In this document: piece by piece, positions 25,711 through 36,721 of the stretch
Numbering within the stretch: position 1 is the first letter of the stretch
How the letters are laid out: each line of letters starts with the position of its first letter
NCBI GenBank assembly: GCA_002418285.1
Contig: DIDT01000066.1
Location: forward strand, 124,001-188,000
Origin: Phycisphaerales bacterium UBA5793
GTDB taxonomy: Bacteria > Planctomycetota > Phycisphaerae > Phycisphaerales > UBA5793
Direction: 5' to 3'
DNA: 64,000 bases
Program-made: the position numbers and the translations under genes
The notes under the pieces: model-generated
The model's database searches: none
Seen by the model: the letters and a program-made list of their open reading frames with translations, nothing else
Told to the model about the DNA's origin: nothing

Positions 25711-26234
25711 GTCTGTCCTCCGGGGGTTGCTCCCGCCTGACAGTAACAACACTGGTGCCAGAACATCTGGAGCGGTCCCCGGAGGCCTCCATGTGGGGCC
25801 AATTCCCTAGATGAAACGCGCCGCGAGGGCCAAAAACCCCTACTGGCGGTCGAATTCTGGCGATGGCAGGCCGTGATTGGGGATCCAGGCACTTCAATCC
25901 CCTCTTTTCCCTCTGAAGAATCGACCGGACCGACTGTGCAACGCGATCAGGTAATACAGGGTGTTGATTCTCAGTGCTGGGAACCCGGGCGGAGCCTCTT
26001 TCTTGGTGGTGGGAGCATCAAGAAGTGAAATCGCGCCATCGGACAGAAATCGCCATTCTGGACGTGATTATGGGCCCCTTCACATCTCAGAGTCGGGGAA
26101 AACACCCCGCGTGCCTTGGCACGGCAGTTGTTCCACGTTCAGCGGCTCGCACAGAACTAACGGATGCGGGCGGGCGGCTTCGAAACACGCGGTCGAACAG
26201 AAAGACGGCCGCAAAGACAAAAAGGAGATGATTC
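25711..26234. other. Divergent intergenic region between ccm operon and multiheme cluster
   Basis: 524 bp without a convincing gene. It must hold the promoters of both the minus-strand ccm operon and the plus-strand cytochrome cluster. No known operator or riboswitch was recognised. A purine-rich AAAAAGGAG ribosome site lies at its right end, before the tetraheme cytochrome. Short open frames here have no recognisable coding pattern. Confidence 0.6.
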
Positions 26235-26888
26235 ATGAAACGGCGCCATTTGATCAACCTCGCAGGAATCGCAGCACTTGCCTGCGGCGCAGCCAGCGTC
26301 AACGGCCAGATCGTGGGAAGTGCCCACGACTTCACCAGTTATGGCTGGTCAGATAACCAGATCTGCAAGCCATGCCATACGCCGCACAATGCAATGGTCG
26401 TGGACATCAACGGCTACGGCACGGATCGGCTTTGGAACCACGCCCTGCCGGCAGAGAATCAAGTCTATGAAACCATGGACGGCCCCCTGCCGCGTAATGA
26501 CGCACTCGATGCCAAGAGCATTCTGTGCATGGGCTGCCATGACGGCACAGTCGCCCTCGACTCGTTCGGCGGCGTGAACGGCAACACCTTCCTCGGCGGC
26601 TCTGAGCTGATCGGCACCGATCTGACCAACGATCACCCGGTCGGTGGTGCTGCGGTGTGGAATCCAGCGTATGAAGGCTCGCGGTACAATCCTCGCGCCA
26701 ACTGGGAGAATATGACCTTTGACGGCGACCGCATGGGTCGGCTCCAGGACATGATCGTCAACGGAAACGTCGAGTCGGTCATTGCCTGCACCACCTGCCA
26801 CGAGCCTCACCGCCGCGGCGGCAATGATTACCTCACTCGAATTGACAACACCGGAAGCCAGATGTGCCTTGCCTGCCACCTGAAGTAA
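26235..26888 (+). CDS. Tetraheme c-type cytochrome, OmcE-like, exported
   Basis: 217 aa with a signal peptide (about residues 1-24) and four CxxCH motifs at residues 44, 98, 185 and 211 (CKPCH, CMGCH, CTTCH, CLACH). Non-motif His at 31, 51, 69, 134 and 192 are enough for bis-His ligation of all four hemes. The sequence order ICKPCHTPH - LWNHA - CMGCHDGTVAL - DLTNDHPV - CTTCHEPH - CLACHLK matches, from memory, the OmcE family of tetraheme proteins that polymerise into extracellular filaments in Geobacter and archaea. It has a strong AAAAAGGAG site. It is the first gene of the cluster and follows the divergent ccm operon. Cytochrome identity is certain; filament formation is inference. Confidence 0.9.
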   Translation: MKRRHLINLAGIAALACGAASVNGQIVGSAHDFTSYGWSDNQICKPCHTPHNAMVVDINGYGTDRLWNHALPAENQVYETMDGPLPRNDALDAKSILCMGCHDGTVALDSFGGVNGNTFLGGSELIGTDLTNDHPVGGAAVWNPAYEGSRYNPRANWENMTFDGDRMGRLQDMIVNGNVESVIACTTCHEPHRRGGNDYLTRIDNTGSQMCLACHLK

Positions 26889-27075
26889 GGCGATGATCGG
26901 ACCGGATTCTGAATACCTACTGTTCCCCCTCTCGGGCTTTGATCGGCGCGACCCGAGGGGGGGAATGGCTTGATGGACCAGATGATGCTACTGAGCCGCC
27001 CGCCCGTAGCCGTTACCTTCCTTCTGAGCCACTCCTGAAAAGCCGCGCCCGAGAGATGAACGGAAAGGCGCTCCG

Positions 27076-28320
27076 ATGCACACACACCGAACCATCCTGC
27101 CTGCCCGACACTCGATGGGCGCTCTGCTGCTGATTGTCGGGCTTCTGCTTTCGACTGGCTGCTCCTCAAACCCGAAAGCCACCGAGGCTCCCTCCAGCGC
27201 AGCCAAGAAGTATGCGTTCTGGCCACCATACCCCGACGAGCCTCGCATCCAGTTTCTCGCGTCGTTCAAGGACAGCGGTCAGATCTCTGAGCGAAAACAG
27301 AACGCCTTGGCTGACATCGTCTATGGCAAGGAACAGAACGTCGATGTCGCCGTCAACAAGCCCTATGGCGTCGAGATGTGGAATGGACGCATCTACATCT
27401 GTGACATCCGCGGTGGCGGCGTCATGGTCTTCGATTTGCGCAAGAAGCAGACGCGCGTCATGGGCACGACGGGAAGCGAAATCCTGGTCCGGCCCACTGA
27501 CATTGCCGTCGCCGATGATGGCACCAAGTACGTCGCCGACATCGGACGCAATCTCGTCTTCGTCTTTGATCCCAACGAGCGCTTCGTCAGAACGATCGGC
27601 ATGAAGGACTTCCAGCCCGCTGGCGTGGCCGTCTTCAAGGACCGACTCTACGTCAGCAACTTCGTCAACCAGCGCATTGAGATCATTGATCGGCTCACCG
27701 GGAATCCAATTGGTTCCATCGGCGAGAAGGGCGATGAAGATGGGAAATTCGTCCGGCCGCTCGGAGTGGAGGTCGACACCGAGGGCAATCTCTACGTCAC
27801 CGATGTCATCCGATGCAAACTCCAGAAGTTCAGCCCTGACGGCACATTCTTGCTGTCCTTCGGAACGATCACCAACAACATCGGATCGCTGGTTCGACCC
27901 AAGCACGTTGCCGTCGATCACGAAGGCCTCATCTACATCGTTGATTCATCATTCCAGAACACCCAGGTTTTCAGCCCCGAAGGCTACATTCTGACCTTCT
28001 TCGGCGCCGTCGGGATCCACCCCGGGGCCATGTACCTGCCCGTTGGAGTGGCCGTCCATTACGAAGACATGGACCTCTTCCAACAGTACATCCACCCCGG
28101 ATTCGAGGCCAAGTATCTGATCCTCGTCACGAATCAGTTCACTGAAAACAAGGTCTCGGTGTACGCCTTTGGGAACCTGCGACCGGGCGTAACTGTTGAG
28201 GATATTCGGGCTAGTCAGGCCGATATCAACATGGGCGTCGAAGACGCGAACAAGGTCAACCCTCGAGGGGTTGGCGGCGAGGTTTCGCCTGATGAGGTTC
28301 CTTCAGATCTGAAAGACTAA
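27076..28320 (+). CDS. NHL-type beta-propeller lipoprotein (first copy)
   Basis: 414 aa. The signal ends with a lipobox (GLLLSTGC, Cys about residue 32), so the protein is acylated. After a linker comes YPDEPRIQFLASF and about six NHL/YVTN-like blades (KPYGVEMWNGRIYICDIRGG, RPTDIAVADDGTKYVADIG, QPAGVAVFKDRLYVSNFVN, RPLGVEVDTEGNLYVTDV, RPKHVAVDHEGLIYIVD, LPVGVAVHYEDM). The last ~60 residues are acidic and non-propeller. Propeller lipoproteins of this type recur beside multiheme cytochromes and porins in electron-export clusters; they probably scaffold the complex. A 187-bp gap separates it from the tetraheme gene; the pentaheme gene follows by 20 bp. Confidence 0.86.
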   Translation: MHTHRTILPARHSMGALLLIVGLLLSTGCSSNPKATEAPSSAAKKYAFWPPYPDEPRIQFLASFKDSGQISERKQNALADIVYGKEQNVDVAVNKPYGVEMWNGRIYICDIRGGGVMVFDLRKKQTRVMGTTGSEILVRPTDIAVADDGTKYVADIGRNLVFVFDPNERFVRTIGMKDFQPAGVAVFKDRLYVSNFVNQRIEIIDRLTGNPIGSIGEKGDEDGKFVRPLGVEVDTEGNLYVTDVIRCKLQKFSPDGTFLLSFGTITNNIGSLVRPKHVAVDHEGLIYIVDSSFQNTQVFSPEGYILTFFGAVGIHPGAMYLPVGVAVHYEDMDLFQQYIHPGFEAKYLILVTNQFTENKVSVYAFGNLRPGVTVEDIRASQADINMGVEDANKVNPRGVGGEVSPDEVPSDLKD

Positions 28321-28340
28321 CGAAAGCGAGATCGTGATCG

Positions 28341-29033
28341 ATGCATGATCGGTCAACCGATCACGGATACCGCCCTCTGGGCTGGGCGCTTGCGCTGGCC
28401 GTTCTGGCTTTGTGGAGTTGTGGTACTCCTGAAGAGCGTTACAAAACGCTCAGCTTCTTCTTCGATGGCGTACCGCTTCCAGAGTCAATGCGGCCAGCGG
28501 TTGAAGGCGAAGGCGACAACAGCGTTGCGCTGGTCGTCGTCACACACGCCCCGTATGCCGCGGAACGGTGTAGCGAATGCCACGGCGAGATCGGGCAGTT
28601 TTCGATGTCGCTCGCCGGTTACTCCGGGGTGGATGCCAGCGTCTGCCTGAAGTGCCACGACGGAAAGCAAACCGAGTATCACTACATGCACGGCCCGGTC
28701 GCTTCCGTCCAGTGCCTCGCCTGTCACGAGCCGCACGAGTCGCGCTACGAACACCTGCTCTCCGCGCGGGCGCCCAAGCTGTGCCTCGACTGCCACATGG
28801 GTGAAGACATTCAAGCCTCGGGCTCGCCCGAACATGCAGATCTGACCGCCGATTGTCTCAACTGCCACAACGGCCACGGTGGAAACGATCCCTCCTTCCT
28901 GCGCGTTGATCTCAGCCCCCCCACACCGATGGACGGCGAGCCTGCCGAAAACGCTCCCGTTAAGAACTCGACATCCGAAACCGGCTCGGCCGATTCGGAG
29001 ACGACCGAACCGGGGAGTGAGGCCGGACTGTGA
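28341..29033 (+). CDS. Pentaheme c-type cytochrome, probable lipoprotein
   Basis: 230 aa with five CxxCH sites at residues 77, 102, 125, 148 and 172 (CSECH, CLKCH, CLACH, CLDCH, CLNCH). The N-terminal helix ends in LALWSCG, a weak lipobox with Cys 27. It is followed by YKTLSFFFDGVPLP, a segment I associate with periplasmic multiheme proteins of porin-cytochrome loci. The heme part resembles doubled CxxCH (DmsE/MtrA-like) proteins: CLACHEPH, CLDCHM and NCHNGHGG. The C-terminal ~45 residues are Pro/Glu/Ser rich. It overlaps the beta-barrel gene by 4 bp (GTGA). A periplasm-side conduit component is the likely role. Confidence 0.88.
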   Translation: MHDRSTDHGYRPLGWALALAVLALWSCGTPEERYKTLSFFFDGVPLPESMRPAVEGEGDNSVALVVVTHAPYAAERCSECHGEIGQFSMSLAGYSGVDASVCLKCHDGKQTEYHYMHGPVASVQCLACHEPHESRYEHLLSARAPKLCLDCHMGEDIQASGSPEHADLTADCLNCHNGHGGNDPSFLRVDLSPPTPMDGEPAENAPVKNSTSETGSADSETTEPGSEAGL

Positions 29034-31072
29034 CTTCACTTGCCGCCCAGCGAAAAGCCGGGGCATTCGCTGCGGCGACCGCCGCTGTCGTTGGAATGGG
29101 CCAGGTGACCCGGGCCCAGGATCCGGCGCCGCCGGAAGAAGGTGGACCCATCGTGGTCGGCGAACGCAATGAGCAGTTCGAGTCGTTCGTGATCGAGCGC
29201 ATTCGGGCCACACTTGATTTCATGTACCGCTATCGAACGGACGAACGAAAGCGGGCCGGTCAGCCCACGGTAACCGAGGTGGAGGAGATCTACCGCCCCA
29301 GAGTGCAGATCTCTGCTGACGCATACATCGTTCATCCCAACTTCATTGAATTGTCTTTGCTTGGTGGATTGCAACTCGATCACACCATGCTTGACAGCAA
29401 TGAACTCAACCTGACCGAAGACACGACCACTCTCGACACCAACTACGACTTTCGGGCGTTCATCCTTGGCAAGTCCTCCATGCCCGTCACCCTCTATTCC
29501 CGCCGCACTCAGACGAATATCGATCGTCTCTTTGGCCCCTCGCTCGATTCGACCGTCACCGAACACGGCGCGATGGTGCAGTTCGTCAATGAGCGAGCGC
29601 CGACCAGCATTCAGTATTTCCACCGCGACCAGGAGCAGACGGACGCTATCGGGCGGACGGATCTGGGCACCGCTCAGGACTCCTTTGACCTGCACAGCAA
29701 CATCCTCCTGAGTGATCGCCAGACACTCAGCCTCGACTACACGTTGGACTCAATTCAGCAGTCGGGTGCGGGTCGTCGGTCCGAAGACACTCTTCGCCAT
29801 GACGCCACCGCCATCCATGAGCTGAACTTCGGCGATGGCTACCGCGACAAGCTGCGGTCACGCGTGCGATGGTACGAACAGACCGGCAACGAGGATATCA
29901 GCCGCCTCACCCTCGATGAATCACTCCGTTTGCGACACAGTGACACGTTGCAAACCCGTTACGACGTGCTCTACGAAACCCAGCAACGAACCGATTCAAC
30001 GCAGGACTATCTGCGCGGCAACTTCAACGTTCGCCACCAGCTCTATGACAGCCTCGTCACGACCGCCAATCTCGGCGCCTCAACCCTAACGACCGACGGC
30101 TTCACAAGTGATGAGTATTTTGGTGACATCACCTTTGACTATGTGAAGCACGTGCCGTACGGCATGTTTTCCGCGTCGGCATCCTTCAGCGAGAACGTCC
30201 GCGCCAATGGCCCGCGCGGTACGCCGCTTCGCATCTTCGATGAGAATAGAACCTTCAACGATCCGGCACCGATCACTCTCGCCCGCCAGAACATCCTTCC
30301 CGGATCCATTCGGATCACGGACCTTTCGGGGCTCCTCTTCTATGACGAGGGTCTCGATTACACCGTCAGCGCCTTTCCCGATCGCGTCGAGATCCGTCGC
30401 GTCATCGGGGGCAACATCGTGGATGGCCAGGCGGTGCTCATTGACTACACTATCGGCCCCGAACCCGCCAATACCATTTCCACCACGGGGCTGGGCTTCA
30501 GCGCGCGATATGACATCAACGAAGGCTTCCTCAACGGAGTAGGCTTGTACATGCGCTACCTCCAGCGCGATGCAAGCATCGACAGCCCGCAACCTACCCT
30601 CTTCGTCCTCAATGACTCGCGCGATCTGATCCTCGGCGTTGACTACGTGATCGGCAAGTTGACTCTCAACGGGGAGTACGAAACCTACGACAGCGTCACC
30701 TCGCCTTTCGACGCCACGCGCCTCGAAGCACGATACATCCACACGCTCGGACGGTTTTCGTCGGTGAGTCTCGTCGGAAACTACCAGATGGTCGATTATC
30801 CCACGCTGAACAACCACATCGATCTCGCACTCATCACGGCGTCCTGGAATCAGCAACTCAGTAACGAACTCCGTCTCAATGCCCAGGTCATCTGGCGCGA
30901 TGAGCGAAACGATCTGGATGGGCACACACAGGGCTTCGAACAGCGAGTAAACTTGAACTGGCGATACCGCCAGACGGAACTCTACGTGTCCGGCCGAAAC
31001 TCGTTCTTCAATACGCCGACCGAAGATCGGCTCTCCCAGTCTGTTGAAGTTGGCTTTCGCAGGAGCTTTTAG
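29030..31072 (+). CDS. Outer membrane beta-barrel (candidate conduit porin)
   Basis: 680 aa, GTG start overlapping the pentaheme stop. A signal peptide (about residues 1-30, AAATAAVVGMGQVTRA) is followed by a proline-rich linker and then many alternating amphipathic beta strands, with the final residue Phe (VGFRRSF), as usual for BAM-inserted barrels. I count enough strands for a barrel of more than 20, similar in size to MtrB/PioB-type porins (about 650-700 aa). Short motifs such as RYRTDERKRAG and VSAFPDRVEIRRVIGG (the latter an extracellular or plug-like insert) stand out. No TonB plug or TonB box is seen. Its place between two multiheme genes argues for a sheath around a cytochrome, not a substrate porin. 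Confidence 0.78.
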   Translation: MTSLAAQRKAGAFAAATAAVVGMGQVTRAQDPAPPEEGGPIVVGERNEQFESFVIERIRATLDFMYRYRTDERKRAGQPTVTEVEEIYRPRVQISADAYIVHPNFIELSLLGGLQLDHTMLDSNELNLTEDTTTLDTNYDFRAFILGKSSMPVTLYSRRTQTNIDRLFGPSLDSTVTEHGAMVQFVNERAPTSIQYFHRDQEQTDAIGRTDLGTAQDSFDLHSNILLSDRQTLSLDYTLDSIQQSGAGRRSEDTLRHDATAIHELNFGDGYRDKLRSRVRWYEQTGNEDISRLTLDESLRLRHSDTLQTRYDVLYETQQRTDSTQDYLRGNFNVRHQLYDSLVTTANLGASTLTTDGFTSDEYFGDITFDYVKHVPYGMFSASASFSENVRANGPRGTPLRIFDENRTFNDPAPITLARQNILPGSIRITDLSGLLFYDEGLDYTVSAFPDRVEIRRVIGGNIVDGQAVLIDYTIGPEPANTISTTGLGFSARYDINEGFLNGVGLYMRYLQRDASIDSPQPTLFVLNDSRDLILGVDYVIGKLTLNGEYETYDSVTSPFDATRLEARYIHTLGRFSSVSLVGNYQMVDYPTLNNHIDLALITASWNQQLSNELRLNAQVIWRDERNDLDGHTQGFEQRVNLNWRYRQTELYVSGRNSFFNTPTEDRLSQSVEVGFRRSF

Positions 31073-31078
31073 ACAATC

Positions 31079-32203
31079 ATGGCGTTGTCGGCACAGCATT
31101 CCGCTTCACGATCTCGCGCTGATTCGATCCGCCGATTCGCGCGGACGTTTGCGATGTTCCTGCTCGGTGCACTGACATGCTCCGGCTGCGCCAAGCCGGC
31201 CGGCGTGATGTTTGAGCCTCTTCCCACGCCGTTGAGTTGGCCCGGTCCCCCGGACGAGCCGCGGATTCACTACGTCGGGCAGATCGCAACCTCTGCTGAT
31301 CTCAAAGCCGCTAAGCCCTTTGGCGAATCGCTGCGGGAGCTCTTTGCCGGCAAGGCGCCGGTCATGGGAGTCATCAATCCTTTCGCTGTTGAGGTTGACG
31401 ATCAGCACCGACTCTACGTGGCGGACAGCGGTGGACGCGTCGTGCACGTGTTTGATCTCGACAAACGAGAATACGAACAACTGGCCCCCACCCCGCCGAG
31501 CGCCTTCATCACCCCAGTTGGACTCGCGCTCGCCGACGACGGGCGCGTCTTTGTTGCTGACTCGACAGCAGGAGTGGTGTGGGTCTTCGACGCCGCCGGA
31601 TCCAACATCGACACGTGGGGGCAGGACGAACTGGTCCGTCCCTGCGGCATGGCGTTCGACAACGTCGGTCAACGGTTGTTTGTTGCGGATGCCGGAGCGC
31701 ACCAGATCGTCATCTTCGATGCCCAAGGCCAGCCGACCGCACGCCTCGGAGAGCGCGGCACCGCCCTGGGCTCGTTCAACTTCCCCACCGACGTGACGAT
31801 CGACCACCACAATCGCCTGTACGTCAGCGACTCACTCAACTGCCGTATCCAGCAGTTCGGAACCGACCTCATGCCTCGCCTGCAGATCGGCAGCCGCGGC
31901 GACATGCCGGGGTACTTCGCTCGCCCCAAGGGCATCGCCGTGGACAGCGAAGATCACCTCTATGTCATCGACGCCAATTTCGAAGCCGTGCAGGTCTATT
32001 CAAGCAATGGTGACCTGCTCATGGCCTTCGGACGCGAAGGTCGCGGCCCGGGCGAGTTCTGGCTGCCTGCCGGCATCTGCATCGACGCCACCGACCGTCT
32101 CTGGATCGCCGATACGTACAATCGACGGGTGCAGGTCTTTGACTATCGACCGCCCGCGCAACAGGCGAATCGATCAGACGCCTCGAACGAGGTGACCCCA
32201 TGA
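31079..32203 (+). CDS. NHL-type beta-propeller lipoprotein (second copy)
   Basis: 374 aa, lipobox LTCSGC with Cys about residue 37. It shares with the first propeller gene the linker WPGPPDEPRIHYVGQI and six NHL blades (NPFAVEVDDQHRLYVADSGG, TPVGLALADDGRVFVADST, RPCGMAFDNVGQRLFVADAG, FPTDVTIDHHNRLYVSDS, RPKGIAVDSEDHLYVIDA, LPAGICIDATDRLWIADTY). It is thus a paralogue of 27076-28320. It starts 6 bp after the barrel gene and its stop overlaps the 12-heme start by 4 bp. Likely role is a surface or periplasmic scaffold for the electron conduit. The C-terminus is not extended. Confidence 0.87.
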   Translation: MALSAQHSASRSRADSIRRFARTFAMFLLGALTCSGCAKPAGVMFEPLPTPLSWPGPPDEPRIHYVGQIATSADLKAAKPFGESLRELFAGKAPVMGVINPFAVEVDDQHRLYVADSGGRVVHVFDLDKREYEQLAPTPPSAFITPVGLALADDGRVFVADSTAGVVWVFDAAGSNIDTWGQDELVRPCGMAFDNVGQRLFVADAGAHQIVIFDAQGQPTARLGERGTALGSFNFPTDVTIDHHNRLYVSDSLNCRIQQFGTDLMPRLQIGSRGDMPGYFARPKGIAVDSEDHLYVIDANFEAVQVYSSNGDLLMAFGREGRGPGEFWLPAGICIDATDRLWIADTYNRRVQVFDYRPPAQQANRSDASNEVTP

Positions 32204-33810
32204 ACAAGTCAATCGGCATCTTCATCACGCTCCTGCTGGCGCCGCCGGTGCTGGCGCAGGAGACCAGCGTCGTCGACTCGCTGCACAATCTCTCGGCCGG
32301 CGGACCGGGCGAGGTGCGGGCCGCGGTGGAAGAGCAGGTCTGCATCTTCTGCCACACACCGCACCACGCAGCGCCAATCGTGCCGCTATGGAACCGCGCC
32401 ATGCCGCTGGATGCCTACACGCCCTACACCAGTCGGGCGCTCGATGCCGAACCCGGCCAACCGACCGGCGCCTCCAAAATGTGCCTCTCCTGTCACGATG
32501 GGACCATTGCGCTTGGCGCGGTGCTCTCGCGACCGAACCCGATCGTCATGCGCGGCGGAATCACGACCATGCCCCAAGGCCGGTCCAATCTCGGTACCGA
32601 CCTCTCCGACGACCATCCGATCTCGTTCCGCTACACCTCCACGCTGGCTGGCAAGGACCTCCACCTGCGCCAACCTTCGAGCCTGCCCGCCGAATTGCGC
32701 CTGGACAGCAACCAGGAACTGCAATGCACAACGTGCCACAACCCGCACAGCAATGCGCTGGGCAGTTTCCTCGTCATGCACAATGAGAACTCCAATCTCT
32801 GTCGCGCCTGTCACGCGATCGATTCGACTGACGTCGCCGGCCATAGCGAATGCAATGCCTGTCACTCGCCCCACACCGCGCCAAGTGGGCCGTATCTGCT
32901 GCGCGGCATCAACATTACGAACGCCTGCATGACCTGCCACGACGGCACCACGCCCAATGCACCCAACATCAATCCCGATCTGCACAAACTCAGCGTGCAT
33001 GACACTGATCGCGAGATCGATCCGGCCGACCCGCTGCCCTTTGACGTCACCTGCAGCGATTGCCACGAACCGCACACCATGCGTCACGGCGCGGCCAGCG
33101 CCCCGCAAGTGCCGCTGAACTTCGGACAGGTCAGTGGTGTCACCCTTTCGGGCGGCGACATTCCGACCGCGCAGTTCGAATACGAAGTCTGCTTCAAGTG
33201 CCACGCCGATCAGAGCGCATTGCCGCCAACCATCACGCGGCAGGTCACAACCGACAACCTGCGCCTCAAGTTCGACTCGACGGCGGTCTCCTACCACCCC
33301 GTTGCCTCACCCGGACGCAACAGTGACGTACCGAGCCTGCTGCCCGGCTGGACAACCGCCAGCGTCATCTACTGCAACGACTGCCACAACTCCGACACCG
33401 GCTCCAAGTCCGGCGGCGGCGGACCTGATGGCGTCCACGGATCCAACCAGCAGCCCCTGCTCATCAAGCAGTACTCCATGCTCGATTACACGAGCGAGAG
33501 CGCCGCCAAATACGCCCTGTGCTACTCCTGTCACGATCGCAACAGCATCCTCGGCAACGAATCATTCGAGGAGCATCGCAAGCACATCGTTGAGGAGCGC
33601 ACCGCCTGCTCAACGTGTCACGACGCGCACGGCGTGTCCTCGCAGGGCAGCGCCCGAAACAACAGCAATCTGATCAACTTCGACCTCTCGATCGTCTCCC
33701 CCGATCCGTCAACCAATCGACTGGAGTTCATCGATGACGGCCGCTTTGCTGGCCAGTGCTTCCTCAGATGCCACGGCGAAAACCACAACCCCGAACGCTA
33801 TGGGCGGTGA
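32200..33810 (+). CDS. Dodecaheme c-type cytochrome with one CX3CH site
   Basis: 536 aa, signal peptide ending about residue 19 (APPVLA). Eleven CxxCH motifs start at Cys 48, 95, 176, 201, 218, 243, 285, 331, 392, 441 and 470; the twelfth is CFLRCH at 520, with three residues between the cysteines. Many extra His (TPHH, DDHP, NPHS, SPHT, EPHTMRH, EEHRKH) can act as distal ligands. The first ~205 residues repeat the tetraheme plan of 26235-26888 (CIFCHTPH, PLWNR, CLSCHDGTIAL, DLSDDHPI, CTTCHNPH, CRACH). It is the last gene of the cluster and probably the extracellular terminal reductase or a link to the filament. ATG overlaps the previous stop (ATGA). Confidence 0.92.
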   Translation: MNKSIGIFITLLLAPPVLAQETSVVDSLHNLSAGGPGEVRAAVEEQVCIFCHTPHHAAPIVPLWNRAMPLDAYTPYTSRALDAEPGQPTGASKMCLSCHDGTIALGAVLSRPNPIVMRGGITTMPQGRSNLGTDLSDDHPISFRYTSTLAGKDLHLRQPSSLPAELRLDSNQELQCTTCHNPHSNALGSFLVMHNENSNLCRACHAIDSTDVAGHSECNACHSPHTAPSGPYLLRGINITNACMTCHDGTTPNAPNINPDLHKLSVHDTDREIDPADPLPFDVTCSDCHEPHTMRHGAASAPQVPLNFGQVSGVTLSGGDIPTAQFEYEVCFKCHADQSALPPTITRQVTTDNLRLKFDSTAVSYHPVASPGRNSDVPSLLPGWTTASVIYCNDCHNSDTGSKSGGGGPDGVHGSNQQPLLIKQYSMLDYTSESAAKYALCYSCHDRNSILGNESFEEHRKHIVEERTACSTCHDAHGVSSQGSARNNSNLINFDLSIVSPDPSTNRLEFIDDGRFAGQCFLRCHGENHNPERYGR

Positions 33811-33861
33811 GCGTATTGCCGAACGCGCACAACGACCGAATTGGAGCCGAGGCAAAAGCAA

Positions 33862-33888
33862 CAACCGCCGGCACAGAGCCGGCGGTTG
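33862..33888. terminator. Bidirectional terminator between cytochrome cluster and clpC
   Basis: Perfect 11-bp stem (33862-33872 with 33878-33888) and a 5-nt loop between two converging genes. A short T run follows on the minus-strand side (TGCTTTTGCC), so it best terminates clpC, but it also ends the cytochrome operon. Confidence 0.75.
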
Positions 33889-33920
33889 CGCGTGAGAAGA
33901 CTTCTCGTGATCAGGCAAGG

Positions 33921-36512
<2,592 letters not shown>

Positions 36513-36556
36513 AGTTTCTCCTCACTGGTGCGTATGCACCTGGCCTTCAATACGTC

Positions 36557-36572
36557 CCATTCCTTGGAATGG
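36557..36572. promoter_or_regulatory. Inverted repeat upstream of clpC
   Basis: CCATTCC-TT-GGAATGG, arms of 7 bp, 45 bp before the clpC start. It is not the CIRCE element or the CtsR heptad repeat. It could be an operator or a short leader hairpin. Confidence 0.35.
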
Positions 36573-36721
36573 TTCTAATTTATTGGAATCGCGCAATCTT
36601 AGCGGCCTTCAGGAGCACTTGCAGGCTGGCGAAGCCGTGCGGCAGCCCAAACGAGAGCGCGACCCCGTGTGTTTATCGGTTTTTGCGTCCACGGGATCGA
36701 CCGGGATGGGCTGAGAGCGAC

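Noticed and set aside
32386..33297. 303-codon frame on the minus strand inside the dodecaheme gene
   Set aside because: The plus strand encodes eleven CxxCH motifs in one frame with signal peptide; the antisense has none.
26235..33810. Possibility that the multiheme cluster is a nitrite, hydroxylamine or sulfite reductase operon
   Set aside because: No CxxCK site, no catalytic NrfA/HAO/MccA pattern and no quinol dehydrogenase (NrfH/NapC) gene; the barrel and propellers do not fit such operons.
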